Positions 42,566 to 51,928 of a stretch of DNA of 64,000 bases are shown piece after piece (positions within the stretch are counted from its first letter, which is position 1; each line of letters opens with the position of its first letter). Position numbers and translations under genes: made by a program. The notes below the pieces were generated by a model. The model saw nothing but the letters and a program-made list of their open reading frames with translations. It searched no databases and was not told where the DNA came from. Origin of the DNA: Flavobacteriaceae bacterium UBA3611 (GTDB lineage Bacteria; Bacteroidota; Bacteroidia; Flavobacteriales; Flavobacteriaceae); NCBI GenBank assembly GCA_002375495.1, contig DFLU01000007.1, positions 83,050 through 147,049 on the forward strand. Reading direction: 5' to 3'.

Positions 42566-42601
42566 AAAAAACCTCCTTGCTATAGCCACAAGGAGGTTTT
42601 T
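42566..42601. terminator. bidirectional terminator between the lipoprotein and M49 genes
   Basis: Stem AAAAACCTCCTTG (42566-42579) / CAAGGAGGTTTTT (42589-42601), with A-runs and T-runs on both sides. It can end transcripts from the + gene (41753) and the - gene (42624). Confidence 0.9.
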
Positions 42602-42623
42602 CTATTTATAAACTTTACTAAGA

Positions 42624-44663
42624 TTACATGCCTTTCAAATAGCCATAATCTTTACTGTATTGTAACATTTGCGATTCGAACGTATCTGGTTGTTCAATGC
42701 TGAAACTTTCAATCTCACCTGCATCGTTCATTTTCGGCACAATCATAGGGTTTACAAATCCGCTATACGGAGCCGACTTAAACTGGCTGTTTCTTTCAAG
42801 CACTTGTTTGTGTAATGTCTGGTCTACTTTTACACCGTAATCCTCCACCAAAGCTTTGGCAGCTTCATAGTCTCCTTCCGAAGTAATACGTTGTGTCTCC
42901 CGCAATAACTGACCGAACAATTCACGAAGCTTCTCATAATCTTTCACGTCGTAGTACGTTTTTCCGTCGCGCTCAATCTTTTCGATTACATTATCATCTT
43001 TTCCTTTTTCGTACACCCATGCACTCACCCATTGGCGGTTCCGCATATGCGCTTCTTCTACCTCATCACCCAACTCTAATCGAACTAATTGACCAACTAG
43101 TCCGTTTCTGATATACCCATCATAGGCAGCCATACCGGTTTCTTTCCAGTTTTCAACCAAACCAAGTTCTTCTAATTTTGGATCCATCAAATAATACAAA
43201 CCGAACAAATCGGCACGTCCTTCTTCAATAGTAGACTTATAACTTTTTAAGGTTTCTTTTGGCGTACCAACACCTTTGTTTATTTGTCCAGATGCATGCC
43301 CCACCACTTCGTGCAGCGCTGTGTGCAACTTATCTGCCAACTGACCGTATTTTTTCTCCAGTCTAATTTCTTCTTCATCATTGGCAAATTCTTGCAAACG
43401 ATCACTACCACCAGCATTGTTGTAAGCATTAATGATGTTTCCTAGAGAAACCGACTTACTTCCGTGTTTTTGGCGTATCCAGTTATTATTAGGAAGGTTC
43501 ACACCAATTGGCGTACTAGGAGAAGCATCTCCCGCTTCACCAGCTACGATTACGGTTTTGTAAGACACTCCCGTAACGCTGTCTTTTTTGTGTTCTGCCA
43601 TAAGAGGTGAGTTGTCTTCAAACCACTGTGCTTCTTCAGATAAGACGGCCATTTTCTTTGACATATCAAAATCTTTGATCTCTACAATCGTTTCATACGA
43701 GCCCTTATATCCTTTCGGGTCGTTGTACACTTCAATAAAACCATTAATCCAATCTATGTTTCCTTCGGTACTATTCACCCAAGCAACTGCATAATCGTCC
43801 CACGTATCTAAACTCCCCGTCTGGTAGTATTCAATCAATAAGCCAAGTGCTTTCGCTTGGTTTTCATTTTCTGCTACTCCTTTGGCTTTTTCTAACCACT
43901 CGACAACTTTTTCAATAGAAGGACTATAAAGACCACCTATTTTATATACTTGTTCTTTTAAGGTACCGTTTTCTTTCACCAAGCGAGTGTTAAGACCAAC
44001 TTCAATTGGCTCTTCGGGATCTACTTGAATAGCACCGTAGAATTTTTCAACATCTGCAGTCGTTACATCTGGACCATAAAAATTAATGGCACTCTCAAGT
44101 ACGATATCGGCATCTTTGCTCAAGTTTACTTTTTTACTGTCTTTGTCGTTAAAAATCACCTCTAGAGCCTCTCCTTCTAATTGGGTATTGGTAGCCGTAA
44201 GCAATTCTTCAAGATACGCCTTATCAAAATCAGGCTTTATCTTGGCATTGCTATAGTGATGGTGAATACCGTTGCTGAACCATACTCGTTTTAGATAGAT
44301 TTCAAAATTTTTCCAATTGTCAGAAGCTTTGTCTCCATCATAGGTCTGGTAGATATTCTCGAGTGCCGTACGAATGGTTAAGTTGTGGCGATAATTTTGC
44401 GCCCACATCATGTCGCGTCCTGCAAGACCCGCTTGCGTAAGATAGTAAACAAGCTTTTGCTCTTTCAAGCTCAGGTCGTCCCAACTCGGAATTTGGTACC
44501 GAAGTATTTTAAGATCAGCAAACTGTTCTACTTGATAGTTAAAGTTGTCATCCGTTTCAACTTTTACAGTTTCATCTGTAGGCATATCCTTTTTCTTATC
44601 GTCGTCACATCCAACAAACAGGAAGCTACAGATTGCAAATCCTAGTAAAAAATAGTTTTTCAT
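42624..44663 (-). CDS. M49 family dipeptidyl-peptidase III-like lipoprotein
   Basis: A 679-residue zinc dipeptidyl-peptidase anchored as a lipoprotein (lipobox FVGC, about Cys19). The M49 zinc motif is HEVVGH, with His451 (the family usually has HELLGH), and the second motif is EEGRAD (Glu480/Glu481; usually EECRAE). Length is close to human DPP III (about 740). Such enzymes release dipeptides from short peptides, so periplasmic peptide use is the likely role. Confidence 0.93.
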   Translation of the reverse strand: MKNYFLLGFAICSFLFVGCDDDKKKDMPTDETVKVETDDNFNYQVEQFADLKILRYQIPSWDDLSLKEQKLVYYLTQAGLAGRDMMWAQNYRHNLTIRTALENIYQTYDGDKASDNWKNFEIYLKRVWFSNGIHHHYSNAKIKPDFDKAYLEELLTATNTQLEGEALEVIFNDKDSKKVNLSKDADIVLESAINFYGPDVTTADVEKFYGAIQVDPEEPIEVGLNTRLVKENGTLKEQVYKIGGLYSPSIEKVVEWLEKAKGVAENENQAKALGLLIEYYQTGSLDTWDDYAVAWVNSTEGNIDWINGFIEVYNDPKGYKGSYETIVEIKDFDMSKKMAVLSEEAQWFEDNSPLMAEHKKDSVTGVSYKTVIVAGEAGDASPSTPIGVNLPNNNWIRQKHGSKSVSLGNIINAYNNAGGSDRLQEFANDEEEIRLEKKYGQLADKLHTALHEVVGHASGQINKGVGTPKETLKSYKSTIEEGRADLFGLYYLMDPKLEELGLVENWKETGMAAYDGYIRNGLVGQLVRLELGDEVEEAHMRNRQWVSAWVYEKGKDDNVIEKIERDGKTYYDVKDYEKLRELFGQLLRETQRITSEGDYEAAKALVEDYGVKVDQTLHKQVLERNSQFKSAPYSGFVNPMIVPKMNDAGEIESFSIEQPDTFESQMLQYSKDYGYLKGM

Positions 44664-44803
44664 TGTTTATAATTTTGGTTTTTACAAATGTAGCAAATTT
44701 TGACTTCGGAAATTTTAGAATATCACCTACACGTCTTTTGCAAAAACACCTCAGCATAGAATTTTGCGTATCTTAGCACCTACAACCAAAAATCCCTATT
44801 AAA

Positions 44804-45859
44804 ATGAAAATTTTAAAGTACCTCTTTTTCTTACTACTTATTGTTGTCATTGGTGGCGCTATCTATTTTGCTACCAAAGATGGTTCGTTCGATGTAGCTG
44901 AAACAAAAACCATAGATGCTCCTGCCGAAGTGATCTATAACAACGTAAAAGATTTCAAAAACTGGGAGGATTGGGGCCCTTGGATGAGCGAAGATCCCGA
45001 TATGGAAATCACCTATGCCGAAAAAACCGAAGGTGAAGGTGCCTCGTATTCGTGGACGAGTGATGTTATGGGAGATGGAGCAATGCGGAACACAAAGGTG
45101 ATTCCGAATAAAGAAATTGAACAAATTATTGTCTTTAATACACCCTTAGGCGATAGCGAGAGCGATGTGTACTGGAAATTTGAAGAAGGTGAAGCTGCAG
45201 GCACAACCGATGTTACCTGGGGTATGAAAGGGGAACAATCGTTTCTAGAAAAGGTTTTTATGAGTTTTCAATCTGAAGATTTTGAAACAACCTTGCGAAC
45301 CATGTATGGAAATGGCTTAACAAATCTTGACAAAGTGGTGACCGAAACAATGAAAGTGTTTTCAGTGAATGTAGACGGACTCGCACAGCATGGCGGCGGA
45401 TATTATATGTACAATACCACTTCAGCAAAACAAAGCGATATTGGCATGAAGATGGGCGATATGATGGGCCAAGTAATGGGTTTTATGCAGGCCAATAATA
45501 TTCAGACTGCAGGTATGCCATTTACTATTTACAATAACATTGACGACAACAACGGGTCGGTGATTTTTTCGGCTTGTATACCTGTTCGTGATCGGGTAAT
45601 CACTCCAGAAGGAAGCACCGTTGTATGCGGATTTATGGAGCCAGTTACTGCACTAAAAACAACCTTAAAAGGGAATTATGACAATCTTTCTGCTGCCTAC
45701 ACAAAAGCGCAAGAATACATGGCACAGAACAACTTAACACCCCACCCTACTGCCAATATGTTTGAAGTATATGTCACCGATCCAGGAGATATCCCAAATC
45801 CGGCCAATTATGTAACCGAAGTGTACATTCCCGTACTGGTTCCTGCTGAAAATCAATAG
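44804..45859 (+). CDS. membrane-anchored SRPBCC and GyrI-like domain protein
   Basis: A 351-residue protein. A membrane helix (about 5-25) is followed by an SRPBCC hydrophobic ligand domain (about 30-185, with WEDWGPWMSEDPDM) and a GyrI-like small-molecule-binding domain (about 190-345, with GGGYYMYNTT and VYVTDPGDIPNP). The pair of domains suggests binding of a small hydrophobic ligand. It is 6 bases upstream of crcB, so the two are probably co-transcribed. Confidence 0.85.
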   Translation: MKILKYLFFLLLIVVIGGAIYFATKDGSFDVAETKTIDAPAEVIYNNVKDFKNWEDWGPWMSEDPDMEITYAEKTEGEGASYSWTSDVMGDGAMRNTKVIPNKEIEQIIVFNTPLGDSESDVYWKFEEGEAAGTTDVTWGMKGEQSFLEKVFMSFQSEDFETTLRTMYGNGLTNLDKVVTETMKVFSVNVDGLAQHGGGYYMYNTTSAKQSDIGMKMGDMMGQVMGFMQANNIQTAGMPFTIYNNIDDNNGSVIFSACIPVRDRVITPEGSTVVCGFMEPVTALKTTLKGNYDNLSAAYTKAQEYMAQNNLTPHPTANMFEVYVTDPGDIPNPANYVTEVYIPVLVPAENQ

Positions 45860-45864
45860 GTACA

Positions 45865-46236
45865 ATGAAACAGCTGTTGCTTGTTTTTTTGGGAGGAGGT
45901 TTGGGCAGTAGTTTGCGATATATTGTTGGAAACTACCTTAACAATCCAGCTAACGGAATTCCGTATGGTACTTTTGCAGCAAACATTCTGGGTAGCCTAA
46001 TCATTGGCATTATTCTAGGCTTGGCGGCAAAGCACCAAACACTCACCCAAAATACTATTTTATTTTTGGCTACTGGCTTTTGTGGAGGTTTTACCACCTT
46101 CTCAACTTTTGCATACGAAAATCACGTACTGCTTAAATCAGGAGACTTTATGAGTTTTGCAGCATATACCGTAGGTAGTTTTGTAATCGGTTTTGCTGCT
46201 GTTTTCTTCGGAATTTGGCTGGTACGTTTCATTTAA
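45865..46236 (+). CDS. crcB: fluoride efflux channel CrcB/Fluc
   Basis: A 123-residue fluoride channel with four membrane helices. Family motifs are GGGLGSSLRYIVG (helix 1), NILGSLIIG (helix 2) and the fluoride pore motif GFCGGFTTFSTFAYE (helix 3). It acts as a dual-topology dimer in the inner membrane. It follows the SRPBCC gene. It overlaps the convergent DUF1684 gene by 4 bases. No fluoride riboswitch was recognised in the 44664-44803 spacer. Confidence 0.95.
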   Translation: MKQLLLVFLGGGLGSSLRYIVGNYLNNPANGIPYGTFAANILGSLIIGIILGLAAKHQTLTQNTILFLATGFCGGFTTFSTFAYENHVLLKSGDFMSFAAYTVGSFVIGFAAVFFGIWLVRFI

Positions 46237-46835
46237 TGATGCCCAAAATCCTTTACCCCAGCTTCTATTCGAATAGCTAGGTCATTTTCGCTTGGCGGAA
46301 TTGGGCATGAATACCTAGTATTATACGCACAATACGGGTTATACGCCTTGTTGAAATCTAACACAATGGTATCGCCTTTCGGTATATAAGCATCCAAAAA
46401 ACGGCCACCGCCGTAACTTCCGTCGCCACTTGTTAGGTCTGTAAATGGAAGGAAAAGATAATCGATATATTCAGGATCTTCGCTGGGTGTGGTACTCTGA
46501 TACAGGTTTAATTGTAGCTCCTTTCCGAATAAACTAAAATGTGCCTCACCATACTTTACATACTCTGGAAGTCGGGATGTTGATGTTTTCATCAAAAATG
46601 GTGTCTCGTTTGGGGTTCGTACAAAAGTTGCTTCCACCCTATAGTTTAGATCGATTGGATAAAAATCGAGTTCCTCGAAGTTGTCTAAATCGGTTTTCTT
46701 GAGTATGGTGGTCTCTGGATTCGCGAACTTTTCATTTTCAGAAGTTTGGTATGCTTCAATTTCTTGTATCGCTTCCGATTGTGCATTTGCGAACAGATAT
46801 AGAGAAGACACTAAAAAAATAAACAGCGGTTTCAT
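46233..46835 (-). CDS. DUF1684 family secreted protein
   Basis: A 200-residue exported protein with a signal peptide ending LFANAQ (about residue 18). The DUF1684 domain has the conserved LPFTDLTSGDGSYGGGRFLDA and YNPYCAYNTRYSCPIPPSEN, and the closing VRIEAG-type strand (here IRIEAGVKDF). Function unknown. The start is at 46835 (MKPLFIF); an ATG at 46844 would add three residues before the signal peptide. It overlaps crcB by 4 bases. Confidence 0.92.
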   Translation of the reverse strand: MKPLFIFLVSSLYLFANAQSEAIQEIEAYQTSENEKFANPETTILKKTDLDNFEELDFYPIDLNYRVEATFVRTPNETPFLMKTSTSRLPEYVKYGEAHFSLFGKELQLNLYQSTTPSEDPEYIDYLFLPFTDLTSGDGSYGGGRFLDAYIPKGDTIVLDFNKAYNPYCAYNTRYSCPIPPSENDLAIRIEAGVKDFGHH

Positions 46836-46888
46836 AGACAACATTTTTTCAAATGTAGTTATTTTCTAAGCTCTAACATTTTTTAACC

Positions 46889-46896
46889 TATATTTG
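46889..46896 (+). promoter_or_regulatory. -7 promoter element of the zincin/FISUMP gene
   Basis: TATATTTG matches TAnnTTTG; it lies 40 bases before the ATG at 46937. No clear TTG lies at 19 bases. Confidence 0.5.
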
Positions 46897-46936
46897 ATTG
46901 ATTTTCAAACAACTATTCACTACCAAATTAATCAAT

Positions 46937-48403
46937 ATGAAACTTTCCAATGTAAATCGCTTTACAGCGATACTGTTATTAGTGCTATTCACTTTTGCCA
47001 GTTGCGACAAAGATGATCCAGAAATAAGTGAAGAAGAACAGGAAGAGATGAACGAAGACCCTGCAAACTCGACAGGACGTTTTTCAGATCATTTAACTTG
47101 TAACGTTATTAATGTTCCTCCAGAAGTAGGCTTAAACTCGTATTACAAAAAGTATATTAATTGCTCAGGAGTTCCCGTGATAAGCTCGGCTGCCGTATCA
47201 GACGAAGCTTTAGTACTCGCTAGTGAGACCGTAGAGTTTATGTTAACCGATTTGGGTAATGTGCGGGCCAAATTAATTGAAGACGGTAATTACGTGGCTA
47301 TATATCCTGAAGGGGGGAGTTTAAGTGATTTACCTGAAAATTTTACAGGAGGTCCGAATAGCACGGGTGCTTACTCTAATGGCCCCTCCCTAAAGGCATT
47401 GGCGACTGATGCGGCCAGTCTTTTATGTAATCCTGAAGTGGGGTATGGCCATACCTTGGTTCATGAAATGGCACATATGATAGACGGTGGTGCAATGCGG
47501 TTTATCGATAATACATTTACAGCTACGCAAACATCAATTTATAATCAAGCAATAGCAAGTGGAAAATGGGCGAATACTTATGCCGCATCGAATCCGAGAG
47601 AATACCTAGCCGAAGGAGTTACGATTTGGTATGGTGTGAATTGGATTGGTCCTGAAGGCGGTGACGGGAATAGAAACAATGTGGGTACGAGAGCTGAGTT
47701 ACAAGCCTACGACCCTAACTTGTATAATTTTATAAATACATATTACAATAACAGCACAGATGTACCAGGATGCCGAACACCCGTGATAAGTGGAACCAGC
47801 GCTTCCTGTCCAGATACAGTTACTGATATTGATGGCAACGTGTACAATGTCGTGAATATTGGCCCCATGTGTTGGATGAAAGAAAATTTAGAAACAACAA
47901 AATTTAATGACGGAACTCCCATCCAGAATATTACTGACAATACAGCATGGCAAAATACAACCTCCCCTGCCTGGTCAACATATGATAACGATGGTTCCAA
48001 TGGAGATTTATACGGCCACCTTTATAATGGCTACGCATTAAACAGCACCAAGCAATTATGCCCCACAGGTTGGCATGTGCCGAGCTATCAAGAATTACAA
48101 GACTTAGTTAATTATGCAGGTGGTGATTACGCTTCGGTAGACCTAAGAACTACTGCTTTATGGAACCCTCCGGGATTGCCAGCCACCAATAGCAGCAATT
48201 TTACAGCTTTACCAAGCGGAATCAGAAACCAAGATGGGTTTTTTCAAGAGGCAGAACGGCGAACTAATTTTGGCTCTCGTACCACGTCCAACTCAAATAC
48301 AGCTAATTTCTATTCCAAAGCAATTTTTGGTGACCAAGAAAGAATTTATACAGACAATGTAAAAAAAACATTGGGAATGCCTTGTAGGTGTATCAAAGAT
48401 TAA
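46937..48403 (+). CDS. lipoprotein with a zincin domain fused to a FISUMP domain
   Basis: A 488-residue lipoprotein (lipobox FASC, about Cys23, followed by DKDDPE). A zinc metallopeptidase-like domain (about 55-285) has HEMAHMID with His176, Glu177 and His180, and a likely third ligand Glu226 in YLAEGVTIWYG. It is joined to a C-terminal FISUMP domain (about 291-488) with CPDTVTDIDGNVYNVVNIG, CWMKENL and the usual CPTGWHVPS and LPSG. The start is chosen at 46937 because the signal peptide begins there. Likely a surface protein that acts on extracellular protein. Confidence 0.85.
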   Translation: MKLSNVNRFTAILLLVLFTFASCDKDDPEISEEEQEEMNEDPANSTGRFSDHLTCNVINVPPEVGLNSYYKKYINCSGVPVISSAAVSDEALVLASETVEFMLTDLGNVRAKLIEDGNYVAIYPEGGSLSDLPENFTGGPNSTGAYSNGPSLKALATDAASLLCNPEVGYGHTLVHEMAHMIDGGAMRFIDNTFTATQTSIYNQAIASGKWANTYAASNPREYLAEGVTIWYGVNWIGPEGGDGNRNNVGTRAELQAYDPNLYNFINTYYNNSTDVPGCRTPVISGTSASCPDTVTDIDGNVYNVVNIGPMCWMKENLETTKFNDGTPIQNITDNTAWQNTTSPAWSTYDNDGSNGDLYGHLYNGYALNSTKQLCPTGWHVPSYQELQDLVNYAGGDYASVDLRTTALWNPPGLPATNSSNFTALPSGIRNQDGFFQEAERRTNFGSRTTSNSNTANFYSKAIFGDQERIYTDNVKKTLGMPCRCIKD

Positions 48404-48539
48404 AATATTTAGTACTTTTATCCTATCAAAATAAAAATCATGAAAACATATACCTGGATCCAAGAAATCATTACAGTGAGAAATCACCGTGGCAGGATAC
48501 GTATATGTTGACTATGTAACAATAAGACAATTCAATATA

Positions 48540-48575
48540 AAAACGTCCTGCCCAACAGCAGGACGTTTTACTTTT
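48540..48575 (+). terminator. Rho-independent terminator before the MFS gene
   Basis: Twelve-base stem AAAACGTCCTGC (48540-48551) / GCAGGACGTTTT (48558-48569) with a six-base loop, then a weak T-rich tail. It lies 137 bases after the zincin gene stop and just before the MFS start at 48591, so it may also attenuate that gene. Confidence 0.75.
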
Positions 48576-48590
48576 ATACCACCCAACCAA

Positions 48591-49823
48591 ATGAAAAAAC
48601 TATACACAAATTACATCAATAACTTCTCAGGGCTTTCTATAGAGATCTGGTTATTGTCTTTGGTAACTTTTGTAAACCGGGCTGGCGCTATGGTACTCCC
48701 GTTTCTTTCGCTTTATCTTGTAAATGAAAAAGGATTTACCCTACCCCAAGTAGGATGGATTATGACAGCTTATGGCGTTGGTTCTTTTTTAGGTACTTGG
48801 GTAGGCGGAAGACTTACCGACACCATTGGATTTTATAAAGTGATTACGGCAAGTTTGTTTTTGGGCGGACTCGGATTTATAGGACTTCAATTTTTGGATA
48901 GTTATTACGGTATTGCCTTCGGAATGTTTGCCCTCATCTTTATAGCAGACGCTTACAGACCTGCAATTTTTGTGGCTTGTGGTGCCTATAGCAAACCAGA
49001 AAACACCACCCGAAGCATTGCACTTATCCGACTGGCTATAAATTTAGGCTTTTCGATTGGTCCCGTGATCGGGGGGATAATCATCGCAAGTATTAGTTAT
49101 AGTTCATTATTTTGGATAGATGGAATTACATGTGTATTGGCGGCTAGCTTCCTATTTGTACTCTTAAAACCCAAAAAAGTCACAGAAGAAGCTCCTAAAA
49201 AGATAAAGTTTGGGCTCCCTCCTTTAAAAAATAAGTTATTCATGTTGCTTATTCTAATTATGGTATTGAGCACCATGATGTTTGTGCAATACTTTTCTGT
49301 AATCCCACTATACTATGAGCAAGCCCACTTTTTATCTGAAGATGTAATTGGCGCACTACTGTTTCTGAACGGAATCATTATCGTTGTTTTTGAAATGCCC
49401 CTGGTGGGTTGGCTAGAACGTATCAATATTTCAAAAACCATGGCGACCTTTTGGGGGATGGTCTTTCTGGCACTCAGTTTTATTGTTCTAAATCTGGGCG
49501 ATTGGTTTGGAATTCTCGTAATCGGCATGGTGTTAATGACCGTTGGTGAAATGATAGGCTCCCCGTTTTCAAATGCACTAGCCCTAGAAATGGCACCAGA
49601 AGGAAGAAAAGGAAGCTATATGGGCTTATATAGCATGAGCTTTTCGGTTTCACATATTTTTGGCCATAACGGCGGCATGAACCTTGTAAACTCATTTGGT
49701 TATGCCAACACCTGGTATATTATTTTTGGCGTAGTAGCAATCGTAGCTATGCTAAGTCTACTACTCCACCAACGCGTTAAGAAAAGTCGTATTTTAGCGA
49801 CCACTCCTGAATTTCCTGTATGA
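48591..49823 (+). CDS. MFS family transporter
   Basis: A 410-residue major facilitator protein with twelve membrane helices, probably a drug or metabolite exporter of the drug:H+ antiporter type (motif GRLTDTIGFYKV between helices 2 and 3). The start at 48591 lies just downstream of a terminator hairpin; the frame upstream at 48489 extends through that hairpin and is not credible. It overlaps the DJ-1-like gene by 4 bases (ATGA), so the two are co-transcribed. No substrate can be named. Confidence 0.92.
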   Translation: MKKLYTNYINNFSGLSIEIWLLSLVTFVNRAGAMVLPFLSLYLVNEKGFTLPQVGWIMTAYGVGSFLGTWVGGRLTDTIGFYKVITASLFLGGLGFIGLQFLDSYYGIAFGMFALIFIADAYRPAIFVACGAYSKPENTTRSIALIRLAINLGFSIGPVIGGIIIASISYSSLFWIDGITCVLAASFLFVLLKPKKVTEEAPKKIKFGLPPLKNKLFMLLILIMVLSTMMFVQYFSVIPLYYEQAHFLSEDVIGALLFLNGIIIVVFEMPLVGWLERINISKTMATFWGMVFLALSFIVLNLGDWFGILVIGMVLMTVGEMIGSPFSNALALEMAPEGRKGSYMGLYSMSFSVSHIFGHNGGMNLVNSFGYANTWYIIFGVVAIVAMLSLLLHQRVKKSRILATTPEFPV

Positions 49824-50611
49824 AAAAAGTAAGTTTTCTGGTTTTATTGGTATGTAGTGTTTTCGCTTGCGAGGAAATTTCCGATGGCTCTCAAAATAGT
49901 TCCGAAGTAGAAAAAATCAATTCTAAAATAAATCGAAGCACAACCTCTTCTGAAACGATCGAACGATACCTTCCGAAGTTAGATAGCACTCGTTACAACG
50001 TAGGGTTTTTGATCATGGATGGGGTGTACAATACCGAACTTACCGCACCGTATGATATTTTTCAGCATACTGTTTTTAGAGAAAATAGTAAGGCCATGAA
50101 TGTATTCACGGTAGCAAATACATTAGATCCCATCATTACATTTGAAGGCCTCCGGATACTTCCTGATTTTGATTATACGGCAGATGAAATACCACCAATC
50201 GATATTTTGGTAGTGCCCAGTGCCGAGCACCATCTAGATACCGATTTAGAAGATGAACAAATGATACACTTTGTTTCAGAAACTGCTAAAAATGCACAAT
50301 TTGTTACTTCGCATTGCGATGGTGCTTTTGTGCTTGCCAAAGCTGGGTTGTTAGACCAGCATGTTTCTACAACCTTCCCCAGCGATATAGATGCCATGCG
50401 AACTATGTTTCCAAAACTAGATGTTAGGAAAGATTTATTGTTTGTTCATGATGGAAAATACATAACATCGGCAGGTGGGGCAAAAAGTTTTGAAGCGGCA
50501 TTGTATGTATGTGAATTACTCTACGGAAAAGAAATAGCCCAATCATTGGCAGATGGGCTAGTAATAGAATGGGACCTAAAAAAGGTCCCACATCTTATAA
50601 TAAAAAAGTAA
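49820..50611 (+). CDS. DJ-1/PfpI family lipoprotein
   Basis: A 263-residue protein with a lipoprotein signal (lipobox VFAC, Cys17), so an extracytoplasmic member of the DJ-1/PfpI superfamily. The domain (about 58-250) has the nucleophile elbow SHCDGAFVLAKAGLLD with Cys166 and the acidic YNVGFLIMDGVYNTELTAPYDIF (key residues FLIMDG and ELTAPYD). It resembles the GATase-like N-terminal domain of AraC-type regulators, but has no helix-turn-helix. Coupled to the MFS gene; function unknown. Confidence 0.85.
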   Translation: MKKVSFLVLLVCSVFACEEISDGSQNSSEVEKINSKINRSTTSSETIERYLPKLDSTRYNVGFLIMDGVYNTELTAPYDIFQHTVFRENSKAMNVFTVANTLDPIITFEGLRILPDFDYTADEIPPIDILVVPSAEHHLDTDLEDEQMIHFVSETAKNAQFVTSHCDGAFVLAKAGLLDQHVSTTFPSDIDAMRTMFPKLDVRKDLLFVHDGKYITSAGGAKSFEAALYVCELLYGKEIAQSLADGLVIEWDLKKVPHLIIKK

Positions 50612-50624
50612 ATTTTCAGTATTT

Positions 50625-50837
50625 CTATTTCTTAATTTTTTCAGTCCGGAGATTCTTTTTGATTTTACGTTGCCTTCTTGACAATAGGACCGCATCTAGA
50701 CATGAAATAAATAATCCAATTCCAGCAACCAAACAAACAAACCGTATTGCAGCTGCGCCAGGAAATTCAATACCAGAAAATCCTACAGCAAAGGTTATAA
50801 TTGTAATCAGTAAAAAATGTATCGTATAATTTTTCAT
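50625..50837 (-). CDS. small two-helix membrane protein, DUF1328-like
   Basis: A 70-residue protein with two helices (about 8-20 and 28-50) and a basic tail RRQRKIKKN. The pattern TFAVGFSGIEFPGAAAIRFVCLVAGIGLFI resembles the small DUF1328/YtjA family, but the match is weak and should be treated as a guess. It converges with the DJ-1-like gene, with a 13-base gap. Confidence 0.6.
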   Translation of the reverse strand: MKNYTIHFLLITIITFAVGFSGIEFPGAAAIRFVCLVAGIGLFISCLDAVLLSRRQRKIKKNLRTEKIKK

Positions 50838-50949
50838 GTGTGGGTGTATTTTATTTATAGTACTAAACTACTTTTTTAAACTATACGATTGTACTAATGA
50901 AATGTCAATTGTGGATACTTTAACGCAGTATCATAAAAACTGCAAAAAT

Positions 50950-51405
50950 TTAATGCTTTAGCATTTCAATAGGTTTGATGCTATTGTTTGCCACTACATG
51001 CGACAAAACAATTTGTGTTTTGGTTTCCCCGTAGGAAATAAGTTGGTCGATAAAGTATTCGAGATGTTTTTGGTTGCGGAGTACTACTTCCATCACAATG
51101 TTCTCATTTCCGGTAATTCGATAACAATTAAGTACCTCCTCATACGTCTGTACCTTGTCTAAAAATGGTTTTAATTTTCCCATAAACGCACGCAGGGTAA
51201 TTATTGCTTTTAATTGATAGCCTGTTTCAAATGGAGAAACTACGGTTCTATAGCTATGTATGATACCGGCATCTTCCATCTTTTTGATGCGCTCAGATAC
51301 AGCGGGAGAGCTAATTCCTACTGCCCTGCCAATGGCCGAGTTACTGGTCCGAGCATTGCGTTGGAGTTGCTGTAATATTTTCCAATTAAGCTGGTCTAGT
51401 TGCAT
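50950..51405 (-). CDS. Lrp/AsnC family transcriptional regulator
   Basis: A 151-residue regulator. The N-terminal helix-turn-helix (about 5-60) has LQRNARTSNSAIGRAVGISSPAVSERIKKME, and the C-terminal RAM/AsnC ligand-binding domain (about 65-150) has the usual beta-alpha-beta-beta-alpha-beta layout. It binds DNA in response to amino acids or related metabolites. It is divergent from the gene at 51533. Its own target operon is not evident. Confidence 0.93.
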   Translation of the reverse strand: MQLDQLNWKILQQLQRNARTSNSAIGRAVGISSPAVSERIKKMEDAGIIHSYRTVVSPFETGYQLKAIITLRAFMGKLKPFLDKVQTYEEVLNCYRITGNENIVMEVVLRNQKHLEYFIDQLISYGETKTQIVLSHVVANNSIKPIEMLKH

Positions 51406-51532
51406 TTAAAGTTTTTTTTAAAATTAATTTAAAATTTAAACCAAATATATTAATTTACCTTAATATCAATATCTAATTATACAACTATCTCACTAAATTT
51501 GATGGAAATTAATTAAAATAGACCCCCAGATC

Positions 51533-51928
51533 GTGTTACCCTCTGCACACCCAAATTTCCCTGAATCGGCTATCTACAAAAAAGCCCAGGATATCTTTGC
51601 ACTTTCACGAAACATTTCTCAATACCTTGGCCATGATCTTGCCAGTTTGAAGGAAGATGGAAGTGAGCATCCACATATTTACTTTTCAGGCGATATCGTA
51701 CAGCAGTCGGTATCATTGGCTCCTGAAATCCTCAAAGCTGAACGCCAACCGTTTTCCGAACAAAAACAAAAGCACGTTGCCTCTGTAACGCGGCTCGCGA
51801 ACTTGCTGTATAAAAACTGTGAACGCTTAGAACGTAGCGGTAGTAACGGCAAAGACTTTTTACCCATTTTACGCAATGAACTGAAAAAATTCAGAAAGTT
51901 ACAGCGCCATTGGATGTTGACGTTGTAA
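51533..51928 (+). CDS. conserved flavobacterial protein, function unknown
   Basis: A 131-residue soluble, helical protein starting with GTG. No signal peptide. Features include SRNISQYLGHDLASL, DIVQQSVSLAPEI and a basic C-terminal helix with RNELKKFRKLQRHWMLTL. I recall no named domain, so the function is left open. It is divergent from the Lrp gene with a 127-base spacer, and may be its target. Confidence 0.65.
   Translation: MLPSAHPNFPESAIYKKAQDIFALSRNISQYLGHDLASLKEDGSEHPHIYFSGDIVQQSVSLAPEILKAERQPFSEQKQKHVASVTRLANLLYKNCERLERSGSNGKDFLPILRNELKKFRKLQRHWMLTL

Noticed and set aside
44664..44803. Fluoride riboswitch ahead of the SRPBCC-crcB pair
   Set aside because: No crcB-motif pseudoknot pattern could be recognised by eye in this 140-base spacer.
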